Origin: JBKHYJ01 sp046565505
GTDB lineage: Bacteria; Acidobacteriota; Blastocatellia; UBA7656
Assembly: GCA_046565505.1 (NCBI GenBank)
Contig: JBKHYJ010000015.1
Location: 1 to 64,000, forward strand
Length of the DNA stretch: 64,000 nucleotides
Reading direction: 5' to 3'
Shown here: piece after piece, positions 54,198-62,402 of the stretch
Layout of the letters: each line of letters begins with the position of its first letter
Numbering within the stretch: position 1 is the first letter of the stretch
Position numbers and translations under genes: made by a program
Notes under the pieces: model-generated
Databases searched by the model: none
What the model was told of the DNA's origin: nothing
What the model saw: the letters and a program-made list of their open reading frames with translations, nothing else

Positions 54198-54802
54198 AGC
54201 AGAGGCCGGCCATAGACGTTTCACACTTGCCGCTTCACGCCTACGGCAGCCACACGACGCTCTGGTGGGGCAACGTGCTGATGTGCGTCATCGAAGGGAC
54301 GATGTTCGCGATAGTCGTCGCGTCCTACTTTTACATCCGCAAGGTGTTCCCCCACTGGCCGCCGCTTAACACGCCGTTCCCGGACCTGCTGCCCGGGACC
54401 GTTAATACTGTCATCCTGCTTGTGAGCTGTGCGCCGATGGTGTGGGTGCACAGGCTCGCCGTGGGTGAGGGGAGCCAGCGCGCGATTCAGGCCGGGGTCT
54501 TGATATGCATCGCCCTCATGCTGACGTCAATCGCGCTGCGCTGGTTCGAGTTCCCGCGGATGTTTTCTCAGTGGGACTCGAACGCTTATGGGTCGATCAC
54601 CTGGACGGCGCTCGGCTTACACCTCGGCCACCTGCTTGCCGCCACGGCGGAAGCCTCCGTGCTCGCCGCATGGATGTTCACGCATGAGCTTGACGAGAAG
54701 CACAGGCTGGACCTCAACATGCTGGCTCTCTACTGGTATTTCGTGGTCGGCGCGTGGGCTATACTTTACCCCGTCCTCTATTTCGGGCCTCGCCTGCTGT
54801 AG
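54194..54802 (+). CDS. coxC: Cytochrome c oxidase subunit III
   Basis: A 202-residue membrane protein with five helices, including WWGNVLMCVIEGTMFAIVVASYFY, LGLHLGHLLAATAEA and LALYWYFVVGAWAILYPVLYF. The HxxH-like helix and the YWYFV stretch are typical of subunit III. It is of the short five-helix form. The ATG overlaps the coxA stop. Confidence 0.9.
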   Translation: MKQRPAIDVSHLPLHAYGSHTTLWWGNVLMCVIEGTMFAIVVASYFYIRKVFPHWPPLNTPFPDLLPGTVNTVILLVSCAPMVWVHRLAVGEGSQRAIQAGVLICIALMLTSIALRWFEFPRMFSQWDSNAYGSITWTALGLHLGHLLAATAEASVLAAWMFTHELDEKHRLDLNMLALYWYFVVGAWAILYPVLYFGPRLL

Positions 54803-54821
54803 CGCCGCGGAGGGATCAGAA

Positions 54822-55199
54822 GTGACGGCCGAGACGAAAAAAGATACCTCGAATGGCGGAAGGCTCTTGAACCTGTGGGCGGGGCTGTTCGCCGCGCCTG
54901 TCGCATGGCTGGTCGAGCTACAGCTCCACTACATGCTGGTCCCGTGGGCCTGCTCGACCGGGCGTCACTTCGTCTTGCACCTGATCACAGTCGCGGCCCT
55001 GCTGGTCGCCGTGGTAGGGGGCGTACTGGCCTGGCAGGGTTGGCGGCAGTCCGGGCCTGGGTGGCCCGATGGCTCCGGCGGCCCCGCGCCGCGCAGCCGG
55101 TTTATGGCCGTAACGGGGCTGCTGCTCAGCGCGCTCTTTTTCTTCGTAATACTGGCGCAGGGAATCCCCATCTTCGTCTTGAACCCATGTCAGCAGTGA
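54822..55199 (+). CDS. Small three-helix membrane protein of the oxidase operon
   Basis: A 125-residue protein starting at GTG (54822), with AGGG upstream and 19 bases after coxC. Three membrane helices (about 18-40, 48-70 and 95-118) alternate with short polar loops; a His is in the first (LQLHYM) and two in the second (GRHFVLHL). Its end overlaps the start of ctaG by 13 bases. It is not a recognisable subunit IV. Tight packing suggests an oxidase assembly factor or accessory subunit. Confidence 0.75.
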   Translation: MTAETKKDTSNGGRLLNLWAGLFAAPVAWLVELQLHYMLVPWACSTGRHFVLHLITVAALLVAVVGGVLAWQGWRQSGPGWPDGSGGPAPRSRFMAVTGLLLSALFFFVILAQGIPIFVLNPCQQ

Positions 55200-56155
55200 C
55201 CAGGAAAATGCCGCGCCCTTCGCCCCGCCGGCCGGCGCTCGCCCTCTCCTTCGTTGCGGCGCTCGCGGGCGACGCGCTGGCGCACGGGGGCAAGCCGCAC
55301 GGGCCGGGCGACCTCCTGACGACCTGGGGCCTGGAGCCGGTCGTGCTGGTGGGGCTTGCGCTCGCCGGCTGGCTTTACGTACGAGGCGTGAGGCGGCTGT
55401 GGCGGGAGTCTTCCGCGGGCCTCGGCATTCGCAGGTGGGAGGCCGCGTGTTACGCGGCCGGGTGGCTCGCGCTGTTCGTCGCGCTCGTGTCCCCGCTCCA
55501 CCCGATGGGGAGCGTGCTGTTCTCCGCGCACATGACTCAGCATGAAGTGCTGATGCTGGTCGCCGCGCCGCTACTGGTGCTGGGCCGCCCCCTGATCGCT
55601 TACCTGTGGGCGCTGCCCGTGCGGTGGCGGCGCAAGGCGGGCCGTGTCGGGAAAGTCGGCTGGGTGGGGGCGAGCTGGCATGCCGTCACGAACCCGCTCG
55701 CGGCATGGGCGATTCACGCGGTGGCGCTGTGGGTGTGGCATGCGCCGGCGCTCTTTCAGGCGACGCTCAAAAGCGAGCTGGTCCATACAACACAGCACCT
55801 GACCTTTCTACTTTCCGCGCTGCTGTTCTGGTGGGCGCTCATACACGGGCGCCACGCGCTGATGGGGTACGGCGCGGCGGTGCTCTACATGTTCACCACG
55901 TCCGTACACAGCGGGGTCCTGGGGGCGCTGCTGACGTTCGCCTCTTCGGTGTGGTATCCGGCTTACTCGGCGACGACCGAGTCGTGGGGGCTCACGCCCC
56001 TCGAAGACCAGCAGCTCGGCGGGCTGATAATGTGGGTGCCGGCGGGCCTGGTCTACCTCTTCGCGGGCCTCGCGCTGTTCGCCGGGTGGCTGCGCGAATC
56101 GGAGCGCAGGGTCTTGAGGCGCGAGGGCCGGCCCGGGTCATACAGTGAGGGTTAA
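55187..56155 (+). CDS. ctaG: Cytochrome c oxidase assembly protein CtaG (caa3 type)
   Basis: A polytopic membrane protein of about 322 residues and seven helices, of the caa3_CtaG family found beside Bacillus-type caa3 oxidases. Marks are MTQHEVLMLVAAPLLVLGRPL, VWHAPALFQATL, TTQHLTFLLSALLFWWAL and DQQLGGLIMWVPAGLVY. It is thought to help place copper in the oxidase. The ATG at 55187 overlaps the upstream gene; 55208 is an alternative start. The frame opens far upstream but that part runs inside the preceding genes. Confidence 0.9.
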   Translation: MSAVTRKMPRPSPRRPALALSFVAALAGDALAHGGKPHGPGDLLTTWGLEPVVLVGLALAGWLYVRGVRRLWRESSAGLGIRRWEAACYAAGWLALFVALVSPLHPMGSVLFSAHMTQHEVLMLVAAPLLVLGRPLIAYLWALPVRWRRKAGRVGKVGWVGASWHAVTNPLAAWAIHAVALWVWHAPALFQATLKSELVHTTQHLTFLLSALLFWWALIHGRHALMGYGAAVLYMFTTSVHSGVLGALLTFASSVWYPAYSATTESWGLTPLEDQQLGGLIMWVPAGLVYLFAGLALFAGWLRESERRVLRREGRPGSYSEG

Positions 56156-56161
56156 AACAAA

Positions 56162-57166
56162 ATGCGAGTGACGCGCCGATTCGTCCTGGCCTGCTGCCTT
56201 GCGGCGGCCGTCTGTGCACAAGCCCTGCCGGCCGCCGGCCGTCAGAGGGCGCCCGCGTTCGCCTACGTGAGCAACGAGCGGGATGGGACGGTAACGGTCA
56301 TCAACACGGCTACCGACGCGGTGGTCTCTACGATCCGCGTGGGCGGGCGGCTGCGCGGCATACAACTGAGCCCGAACGGCAAGAGGCTGTACGTCGCGAT
56401 GACTTACCCGTCCAATCGCAGGGAGAGCGAGACCGACAAGATCGTCGCCATCGACGCGGCGAGCGGCAGCGTGATCGCGAAGTACGACGCGGGCAGCGAC
56501 CCCGAACAGTTCGCGGTCAGCCGGGATGGGATGCGGCTCTACACTTCAAACGAGGACGCGGGGACGGCGTCGGTGACGGACCTGCGTACGGGCCGCGTCA
56601 TCGCCACGCATGTGGTCGGGATAGAGCCCGAGGGGGTCGCGCTCAGCCCGGACGGCCGCTGGGTCTACGTGACGGCCGAGAGCAGCAGCAACGTCACGGT
56701 GATAGACACGCGGACGAACAAGGTGAAGGCCACGTTCCCCGTAGGCGCGCGGCCGCGTTGCGCCGCCTTCTCGCCCGACGGGCTGCGCGCCTACGTGACG
56801 GCCGAGAATGGCGGGACGGTGTCGGTCGTCAACACGGCTACGCACAAGGTTATCGACACGATCGAATTGCCGCGCGGGCAGGTCAAACCCATGGGCATAG
56901 CGGTGTCGCGCGATGGCAGGCGCATCTACGTCACCAATGGGCGGGGGAATTCGGTGGCGGTCATCGACAGCAGGAGCCGCAAGGTCATGGCGATGGTCCC
57001 GGTGTCGCAGCGCCCCTGGGGCATCGCCATCACCCCCGACGGCAGGAAGATTTACACGGCCAACGGGCTGTCGAACGACGTGGCCGTTATAGACGCGGCC
57101 ACCAACAGAGTAATCACGACCGTCAAGGCGGGTGACGGGCCGTGGGGGATCGCGATGAGCCATTGA
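56162..57166 (+). CDS. YVTN beta-propeller protein, PQQ-catabolism-associated type
   Basis: A 334-residue exported protein with a signal peptide (about 1-27) and seven propeller blades of the YVTN type: AYVSNERDGTVTVI, LYTSNEDAGTASV, VYVTAESSSNVTVI, AYVTAENGGTVSVV, IYVTNGRGNSVAVI and IYTANGLSNDVAVI. Proteins of this design accompany PQQ alcohol dehydrogenases and their cytochromes in other bacteria, with unknown biochemical role. It is 6 bases after ctaG, with GAGGG upstream of the ATG. Confidence 0.88.
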   Translation: MRVTRRFVLACCLAAAVCAQALPAAGRQRAPAFAYVSNERDGTVTVINTATDAVVSTIRVGGRLRGIQLSPNGKRLYVAMTYPSNRRESETDKIVAIDAASGSVIAKYDAGSDPEQFAVSRDGMRLYTSNEDAGTASVTDLRTGRVIATHVVGIEPEGVALSPDGRWVYVTAESSSNVTVIDTRTNKVKATFPVGARPRCAAFSPDGLRAYVTAENGGTVSVVNTATHKVIDTIELPRGQVKPMGIAVSRDGRRIYVTNGRGNSVAVIDSRSRKVMAMVPVSQRPWGIAITPDGRKIYTANGLSNDVAVIDAATNRVITTVKAGDGPWGIAMSH

Positions 57167-57195
57167 CGCTCCGCGTCGCCGGCCGAGGGGGCACT

Positions 57196-57744
57196 GTGTC
57201 AAGAAATAACGGGCCTTGGGTCATAAACGAAACGACTCTGAAATACCGGAACGATTTCATAGAAGTTAATGAAGACCGCGTCATCAGGCCCGACGGCGAG
57301 CCCGGCACTTACGCGACGGTTGACATGAAGGCGGGGCTTGCCGTCCTTCCCGTGGGTGAAGACCGCAGCGTATACCTGACCAGACAGTTCCGCTACGCCA
57401 TAGGGAGGGAGAGCATAGAGGTCGTAGGCGGGGCCATAGATGAGGGCGAGGACGCGGAGGCGGCGGCGAGGCGGGAGCTTCGAGAAGAGGTCGGGATCGA
57501 GGCCGGGGAGTTGACCCCGATGGGCGTTATCAACATAGACACTTCAATAGTTGACGGGGCCGTGAGTCTGTTCCTCGCCAGGCGGTTGAGATTTACCGAG
57601 CCGGACCGGGAAGGCACCGAAGTCATAAAGCCCCTGAGGGTGACTCTCGACGAAGCCGTGAATATGGTTATGAGCGGAGAGATAAACCAGGGCACGAGCT
57701 GCGTCCTGATACTGAAGGCCGGCAATTACCTGGGCGCGCGGTAG
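57196..57744 (+). CDS. Nudix hydrolase, ADP-ribose pyrophosphatase-like
   Basis: About 182 residues starting at GTG (57196, GAGGGGG upstream), 29 bases after the propeller gene, so probably the last gene of the operon. The Nudix box GGAIDEGEDAEAAARRELREEVGI is complete, preceded by YLTRQFRYAIGRESIEVV as in ADP-ribose/ADP-sugar pyrophosphatases. Cytoplasmic. Its link to alcohol oxidation is not obvious; it may simply be a carried-along housekeeping gene. Confidence 0.88.
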   Translation: MSRNNGPWVINETTLKYRNDFIEVNEDRVIRPDGEPGTYATVDMKAGLAVLPVGEDRSVYLTRQFRYAIGRESIEVVGGAIDEGEDAEAAARRELREEVGIEAGELTPMGVINIDTSIVDGAVSLFLARRLRFTEPDREGTEVIKPLRVTLDEAVNMVMSGEINQGTSCVLILKAGNYLGAR

Positions 57745-57845
57745 CGGGCGTTCTTGTCCTGGTTTTAATTCGGCGGCTTTTAACCCTTTGAGGTGTTTAT
57801 TACTTACCCTGCTATGCCCTCTATCGCCGTGCGCGGCAGATTGAT

Positions 57846-57863
57846 CGCGGGCGAAAGCCCGCG
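57846..57863 (-). terminator. Hairpin between convergent Nudix and cphA genes
   Basis: CGCGGGC and GCCCGCG (7 base pairs) flank a GAAA loop, 2 bases from the cphA stop. It is placed to end transcripts from both sides, but there is no T-run on either strand. Confidence 0.5.
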
Positions 57864-57865
57864 CC

Positions 57866-60532
57866 TCAGACGGCCCTCCCGGCCGCCACGTCCATCCTGA
57901 TGTTATCATCCCTAAGCGTCGGCACGGGTGCCGCGTCGTAGTGCTTGAGCAGCTCCAATATCGGCTCGAGCTTGTCATAAAATACGACGACGATCTCGCC
58001 CTCATCCATGCTCCGAATCGCGTATTCGATGGCCTCCGTTTCATTAAGCACGATGGAGCATTCGCGCTCGGGCGCTTCGCCCTTGACCGCCTCGCATAGC
58101 AGCCCGGCGACCTCCCCCTTGGCTCGGCCGCGCAGGTCCTTGTCTTCCTTAATGATGATGCGGTGGAGGCCCTTTGCCGCCACCTGGCCCGCCTGCCTGA
58201 TGATGGAGTCCGCCCTGTCGCCGGGCACGCCTATCACGCCCGTGACTTTTCGCCCGCGCCAGAGCGACGCCATGCGACAGACGGATTTAAACGCGTCGGC
58301 GTTGTGGCCGTAGTCCAGCATGAGGTGGCCGGGGCCCACGCGGAAGACGTTGGCCCTGCCGGGGTTCTGCGCGTCGTTCCTGAAGCCCGCGATTGCGGAA
58401 GCCGCCTGCTTTCTTGTCACGCCGTAGGCGCGGCTGGCCGCCATCGCCGCGAGCACGTTCGCGACCTGAAATTCGGCCGTGCCCTGCATCGTCACGGGAA
58501 CGTCCGACACCTGGATGATCCTGTGCTCCGCCCTGTGCGCCGACTCTATGATCCAGCCATTCTTAACGAAATATGCGGTGCCGCCCGCCGCCGTGTGCCT
58601 CTTAATCAAGAGGTGATTATTGCGCGTCGAAAAATAGACCACATGTTTTTTGATGGCGTTAACGCGGGGGTCTTCGGCCAGCCGCGCGAGGCGTTCGTCG
58701 TCGGCGTTGAGCACCAGCGTCCCGCCTTCTCTCACGCGCTCGGCCACGAGCGACTTTATGCGCACCAGGTCGTCCACGGATTTGATCCCGTCCTGCCCTA
58801 TGTGGTCCGGCTGTACGTTGGTCATCACGGATACGTCCGACCAGTCGTAGCCGAGCCCCCTGCGCGCGATGCCTCCGCGCGCGGTCTCAAGCACGGCCAC
58901 CTCGACGGCCGGGTCGCACAGAATCGTCCTCGCCGAGTGCGGGCCGGTCGTGTCGCCTTTAACGACGCGCTCCCCGGCGATGTATATGCCATCGGTGGTC
59001 GTCACCCCGACCGCGCGCCCCGACTCGGCTATGACATGAGCGATCATGCGGGTCACGGTCGTCTTGCCGTTCGTGCCCGTTATCGAAATGATGGGGATTC
59101 TCGCGGGCTCGCCCGGCGGGTATAGCATGTCCACGATGGCGGCGGCCACGTCGCGGCTGCGCCCTTCGCTCGGGTAATGATGCATGCGCAGCCCCGGGGA
59201 GGCGTTGACCTCTATCACGCCGCCGCCTTCTTCCGGCGGCTCGATAATGTCTCTCAGGACCAGGTCCACGCCGCAGATGTCCAGGCCGATGACTCGCGCG
59301 ACCCTCTCGCAGAGCCGCCTGACCTCCGGGTGAACGACGCCCGTAACGTCTTTGGCCGTGCCGCCCGTCGAGAGGTTTATCCCCTCCCTCAGGAACACCA
59401 CCTCTTCTTTCTTCGGGATGTGGTCCAGGCTGAGCCCCGCCTTACGCAGGTGCGCCAGCAGTATCGGGTCCGCCTTGATGCGCGTGAGCGGCTTTTCGTG
59501 CCCATCGCCGCGGCGCGGGTCTTCATTCGTAATGTCGATCAATTGCTTTACCGTGTGCCGCCCATCGCCGGTGACGTGAGCGGGAAGCCGCTCGCTGGCG
59601 GCGATCATCTCGCCGCCGACCACTACCACCCTGTAGTTCCGCCCGACGAATAATTCCTCGACCAGGACGCTCGGGGATATCTCGCGCGCGATCCTGTAGG
59701 CCTGGGCCACTTCCCCCGGCGTCGTGAGGTTGAGCGAAACGCCCTTCCCCTGGCACCCGTCGAGCGGCTTCACGACGACGGGTGCGCCGAGAATTCCCAG
59801 GGCCCGTAACGCCTCGGCCTCCGACCCGGCCACCATGCCGCGCGGGACCGGGATCGAAGCTGCCTCCAGAATGGACTTGGTCAATTCCTTGTTCCCGGCT
59901 ATCTCCATCGCGATTGCGCTCGTCTGCTCTGACATGGCCGCCTGTATGTACTTGCGGTTCTTCCCGTAGCCGAGTTGCACGAGGCTGTCGCCGTTGACGC
60001 GGACCCACGGGATGCCGCGCCGCGCGGCGGCGTCTACAATCGCTTTCGTGGTCGGGCCGAACTCCGTCCTGGCGACGATGCGGCGGGCCTCTTCCACTTT
60101 TTCGTCGAGCGCGAACGGCTCGCCCTTTATGACGGCTTCGACGAGCCTGACGGCGGCCTCAAGGAGGTGGCGCGTGCCTTTCTCCGCCTCGTACTCCACG
60201 ACGACGTTATAGCAGCAGGGCTCGTCGGCCTCACTGGTCCTGCTGTGACGCGCGGCGATACCCGCGCGGCCGGCCATCTCCACCGCGACATGCTCGACGA
60301 CATGGCCCACGTGCGTGCCTCCGTTGAGCAGCGCGACGAAGCCGCCCGGCTCGCCCGTGTCGCACCGGTGGTCGGCGAGGCCCGGCAGCAGGTCGAGCAG
60401 GCGCGCGACGAACCCATCAATCTCGTGGCTCTGTCTTTCGCACAGGTCGCCGAGGCAGAGCCGCATCACGAGCGCGGGTTTATGACTGTAGATATTCGGG
60501 CCGGCCAGCGTCCGCATCCTTTCGATCCTCAT
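57866..60532 (-). CDS. cphA: Cyanophycin synthetase
   Basis: Polymerises aspartate and arginine into cyanophycin (multi-L-arginyl-poly-aspartate) using ATP. The protein of about 888 residues has the usual three parts: an N-terminal domain (1-160), an ATP-grasp domain (about 210-470, with VVVKPLDGCQGKGVS and IEVNASPGLRMHHYPSEG) that adds Asp, and a Mur ligase-like domain (about 485-888, ITGTNGKTTVTRMIAHV and SVMTNVQPDHIG) that adds Arg. Length is normal. The ATG at 60532 has GAGGTG upstream and lies 5 bases after the cphB stop; a GTG at 60541 is the alternative. Confidence 0.95.
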   Translation of the reverse strand: MRIERMRTLAGPNIYSHKPALVMRLCLGDLCERQSHEIDGFVARLLDLLPGLADHRCDTGEPGGFVALLNGGTHVGHVVEHVAVEMAGRAGIAARHSRTSEADEPCCYNVVVEYEAEKGTRHLLEAAVRLVEAVIKGEPFALDEKVEEARRIVARTEFGPTTKAIVDAAARRGIPWVRVNGDSLVQLGYGKNRKYIQAAMSEQTSAIAMEIAGNKELTKSILEAASIPVPRGMVAGSEAEALRALGILGAPVVVKPLDGCQGKGVSLNLTTPGEVAQAYRIAREISPSVLVEELFVGRNYRVVVVGGEMIAASERLPAHVTGDGRHTVKQLIDITNEDPRRGDGHEKPLTRIKADPILLAHLRKAGLSLDHIPKKEEVVFLREGINLSTGGTAKDVTGVVHPEVRRLCERVARVIGLDICGVDLVLRDIIEPPEEGGGVIEVNASPGLRMHHYPSEGRSRDVAAAIVDMLYPPGEPARIPIISITGTNGKTTVTRMIAHVIAESGRAVGVTTTDGIYIAGERVVKGDTTGPHSARTILCDPAVEVAVLETARGGIARRGLGYDWSDVSVMTNVQPDHIGQDGIKSVDDLVRIKSLVAERVREGGTLVLNADDERLARLAEDPRVNAIKKHVVYFSTRNNHLLIKRHTAAGGTAYFVKNGWIIESAHRAEHRIIQVSDVPVTMQGTAEFQVANVLAAMAASRAYGVTRKQAASAIAGFRNDAQNPGRANVFRVGPGHLMLDYGHNADAFKSVCRMASLWRGRKVTGVIGVPGDRADSIIRQAGQVAAKGLHRIIIKEDKDLRGRAKGEVAGLLCEAVKGEAPERECSIVLNETEAIEYAIRSMDEGEIVVVFYDKLEPILELLKHYDAAPVPTLRDDNIRMDVAAGRAV

Positions 60533-60537
60533 CGCGA

Positions 60538-61410
60538 TCACCTCTTCTTTGGCTGCCTCCGCGCCTTCTTCGCCTTGGAGGGCTTGTCGTCGGTGGGGGA
60601 TTCTTCGGTTGCGATAGGCCTCCGGGTATTCAGGTCGAACCGGGACCCGGCCGGCAGGACGTGGACCTTCACGTCGAACAGGGCGAGAGAGCCGCCCTCT
60701 TCGAGGTCGGGTAAATTCGTATGCGAGATGGCTCCCGCATCTATGACGGTGACCGCGCCCTCGCCGATCACGTCGAAGTGGCTGTCGGTGATGACCAGGG
60801 CCGTGTTCTCGTCAATGCCGAGCCCGAGGTCCTGCGGGAAGTGAGCCACGCCTGTCAGCAGGCGCCCGAGGCGGCCTCGCTGCGAGAAGTGTGTGTCGAT
60901 GATCGTCCCGATCAGGAAGTCCATGCCGGGCCCGATCTCGACGCGGCCGAAGCGCGGGGTCTCGTCGCGGTCCCCGCTGATTATCATTGAATTGCCCATC
61001 ATAGAGGCCCCGGCGCTGGTCCCCGCGACGACGACCCCCTTTTGGAATTTCCGAAAAAGCGACTGGTGCAGCCTGCTGCCACCGAGCAGCGCCGTGATGT
61101 GTAGCTGGTCGCCGCCGGTGAAGAATATCCCCGTCGCGTCCTCGACCGCTTTGATGCCCGCCTCCGACTGCGCGTCCTCTCTTTTGGACACGTCTACGAT
61201 TCGTACGTCATCTACCCCGAGCTTCTTGAACGCTTCGGTATATTCGCGGCCTAGCTCTTCGACAAGGTTCGTGGCGACCGTCATGACGACGATCCTGGCT
61301 TTCGGCCCCTTCGCAAGTCGGAGGAATTCTTTGAGAATCACGCAGTCGTTCTCCCTGTCTTCCGCGCCGCCTATGGCTATTAACTTTCCGTCAGTCCGTA
61401 TCAGTTCCAT
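60538..61410 (-). CDS. cphB: Cyanophycinase
   Basis: Serine-type exopeptidase that cuts cyanophycin into beta-Asp-Arg dipeptides. The 290-residue protein of the S51 family has the nucleophile Ser132 in AGTSAGAS, FFTGGDQLHI and DTHFSQRGRLGRLL. The C-terminal 30 residues are an added Lys/Arg-rich tail (KPSKAKKARRQPKKR) that could bind the acidic backbone of the polymer. It carries no signal peptide, so acts on the cytoplasmic store. First gene of the cphB-cphA operon. Confidence 0.94.
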   Translation of the reverse strand: MELIRTDGKLIAIGGAEDRENDCVILKEFLRLAKGPKARIVVMTVATNLVEELGREYTEAFKKLGVDDVRIVDVSKREDAQSEAGIKAVEDATGIFFTGGDQLHITALLGGSRLHQSLFRKFQKGVVVAGTSAGASMMGNSMIISGDRDETPRFGRVEIGPGMDFLIGTIIDTHFSQRGRLGRLLTGVAHFPQDLGLGIDENTALVITDSHFDVIGEGAVTVIDAGAISHTNLPDLEEGGSLALFDVKVHVLPAGSRFDLNTRRPIATEESPTDDKPSKAKKARRQPKKR

Positions 61411-62402
61411 ACCGATCCGATGCTCCTGTTGTCGCCCGCCCGCGCCTCACCCCCTGCGGGCTCCCGAGTCATTAAGAGCGCCCTTGCCACCGCTCTCTAT
61501 GCTTCTATCTATCCAGGTTGATTTCGCAGGTTGATGCCGCAGACGGTTCCGATGAATGTGAGTCTTGATCGTGCGGGGCCAAATATGTCTAGCGCCTGGG
61601 CCATGCAGGTTCAGAAACGTCAGCTCGTCTGCAATAATTCGGCCCGCTTATTTGTAAACACAATCCGCGGATGACCGTTGATTCCCGCCTCTCTCCCCGC
61701 ACGGCTATCCGTCGTCAACCGTGCAGAGGCTTGATTGATCCCCTCCTGATGTCTTTGCCAAACAACTCCTGTATGCGCATGGGCGCTAACGTAAACGGCA
61801 ACTCCCGTACCAATTCCCGCGCGCGCCATGCCCTTATTCTCAAACCGGGCCGCGCGCAAAGGGCTCGCGAAAAAAATGCTGTGATTTCGCACGTTTATCA
61901 TCCGCCCGTTAGGGCGATTCGGGCGCGCCGTCGCGTTGTGAATGTGAACCTTTTTGATGTCTATGTCGAAAAGGTGCTCTCGTATGAGACGTTAAAGTCG
62001 TGGGAGCACCAGTCCCGTACGACTTCGCCTGCGCGCGTGGGGATGCGGCCTCTCGGCTGGCGCGGGGTGAGAGCGAATCGAGGGCGGTGCGTGGCACAGT
62101 TTGCCTCATCGCGTTACCATTTCGCCACTGCCCGTCCGCATGAAGCGGCCTTGCGCGCCTCCTGATGCTCATAACGAGCGGCATACTTTCTGCTCTTGGA
62201 ATCGGAGTAATGCTTACCCATTGCGAGGGAGCGAGGCGTAGTATTCTTAGGCCCGCGTTATCTGAACGGTCTTCTCTGTACTTTGTCTTTCTACTTGCTG
62301 TGTTCCTCCTCTTCTTCATAGGGCCGTGGGGGCGGTTGCTCGCCCCCCGGCCCATTTTTGCGCGCCCGGCTAAGCGACGGGGTGACTGCTTAGGAGACGG
62401 AC
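61411..62402. other. Divergent intergenic region of 1 kb between cphB and iadA
   Basis: No recognisable gene. An open frame at 61671-62165 has no family pattern. A short frame from 62165 encodes two hydrophobic stretches but runs on into iadA in another phase. The region should hold promoters for the cyanophycin operon and iadA; none is strong by consensus. Confidence 0.45.

Noticed and set aside
61671..62165. Possible 164-residue gene between cphB and iadA
   Set aside because: Arg-rich without family pattern, no good ribosome site, and the opposite strand is equally open.
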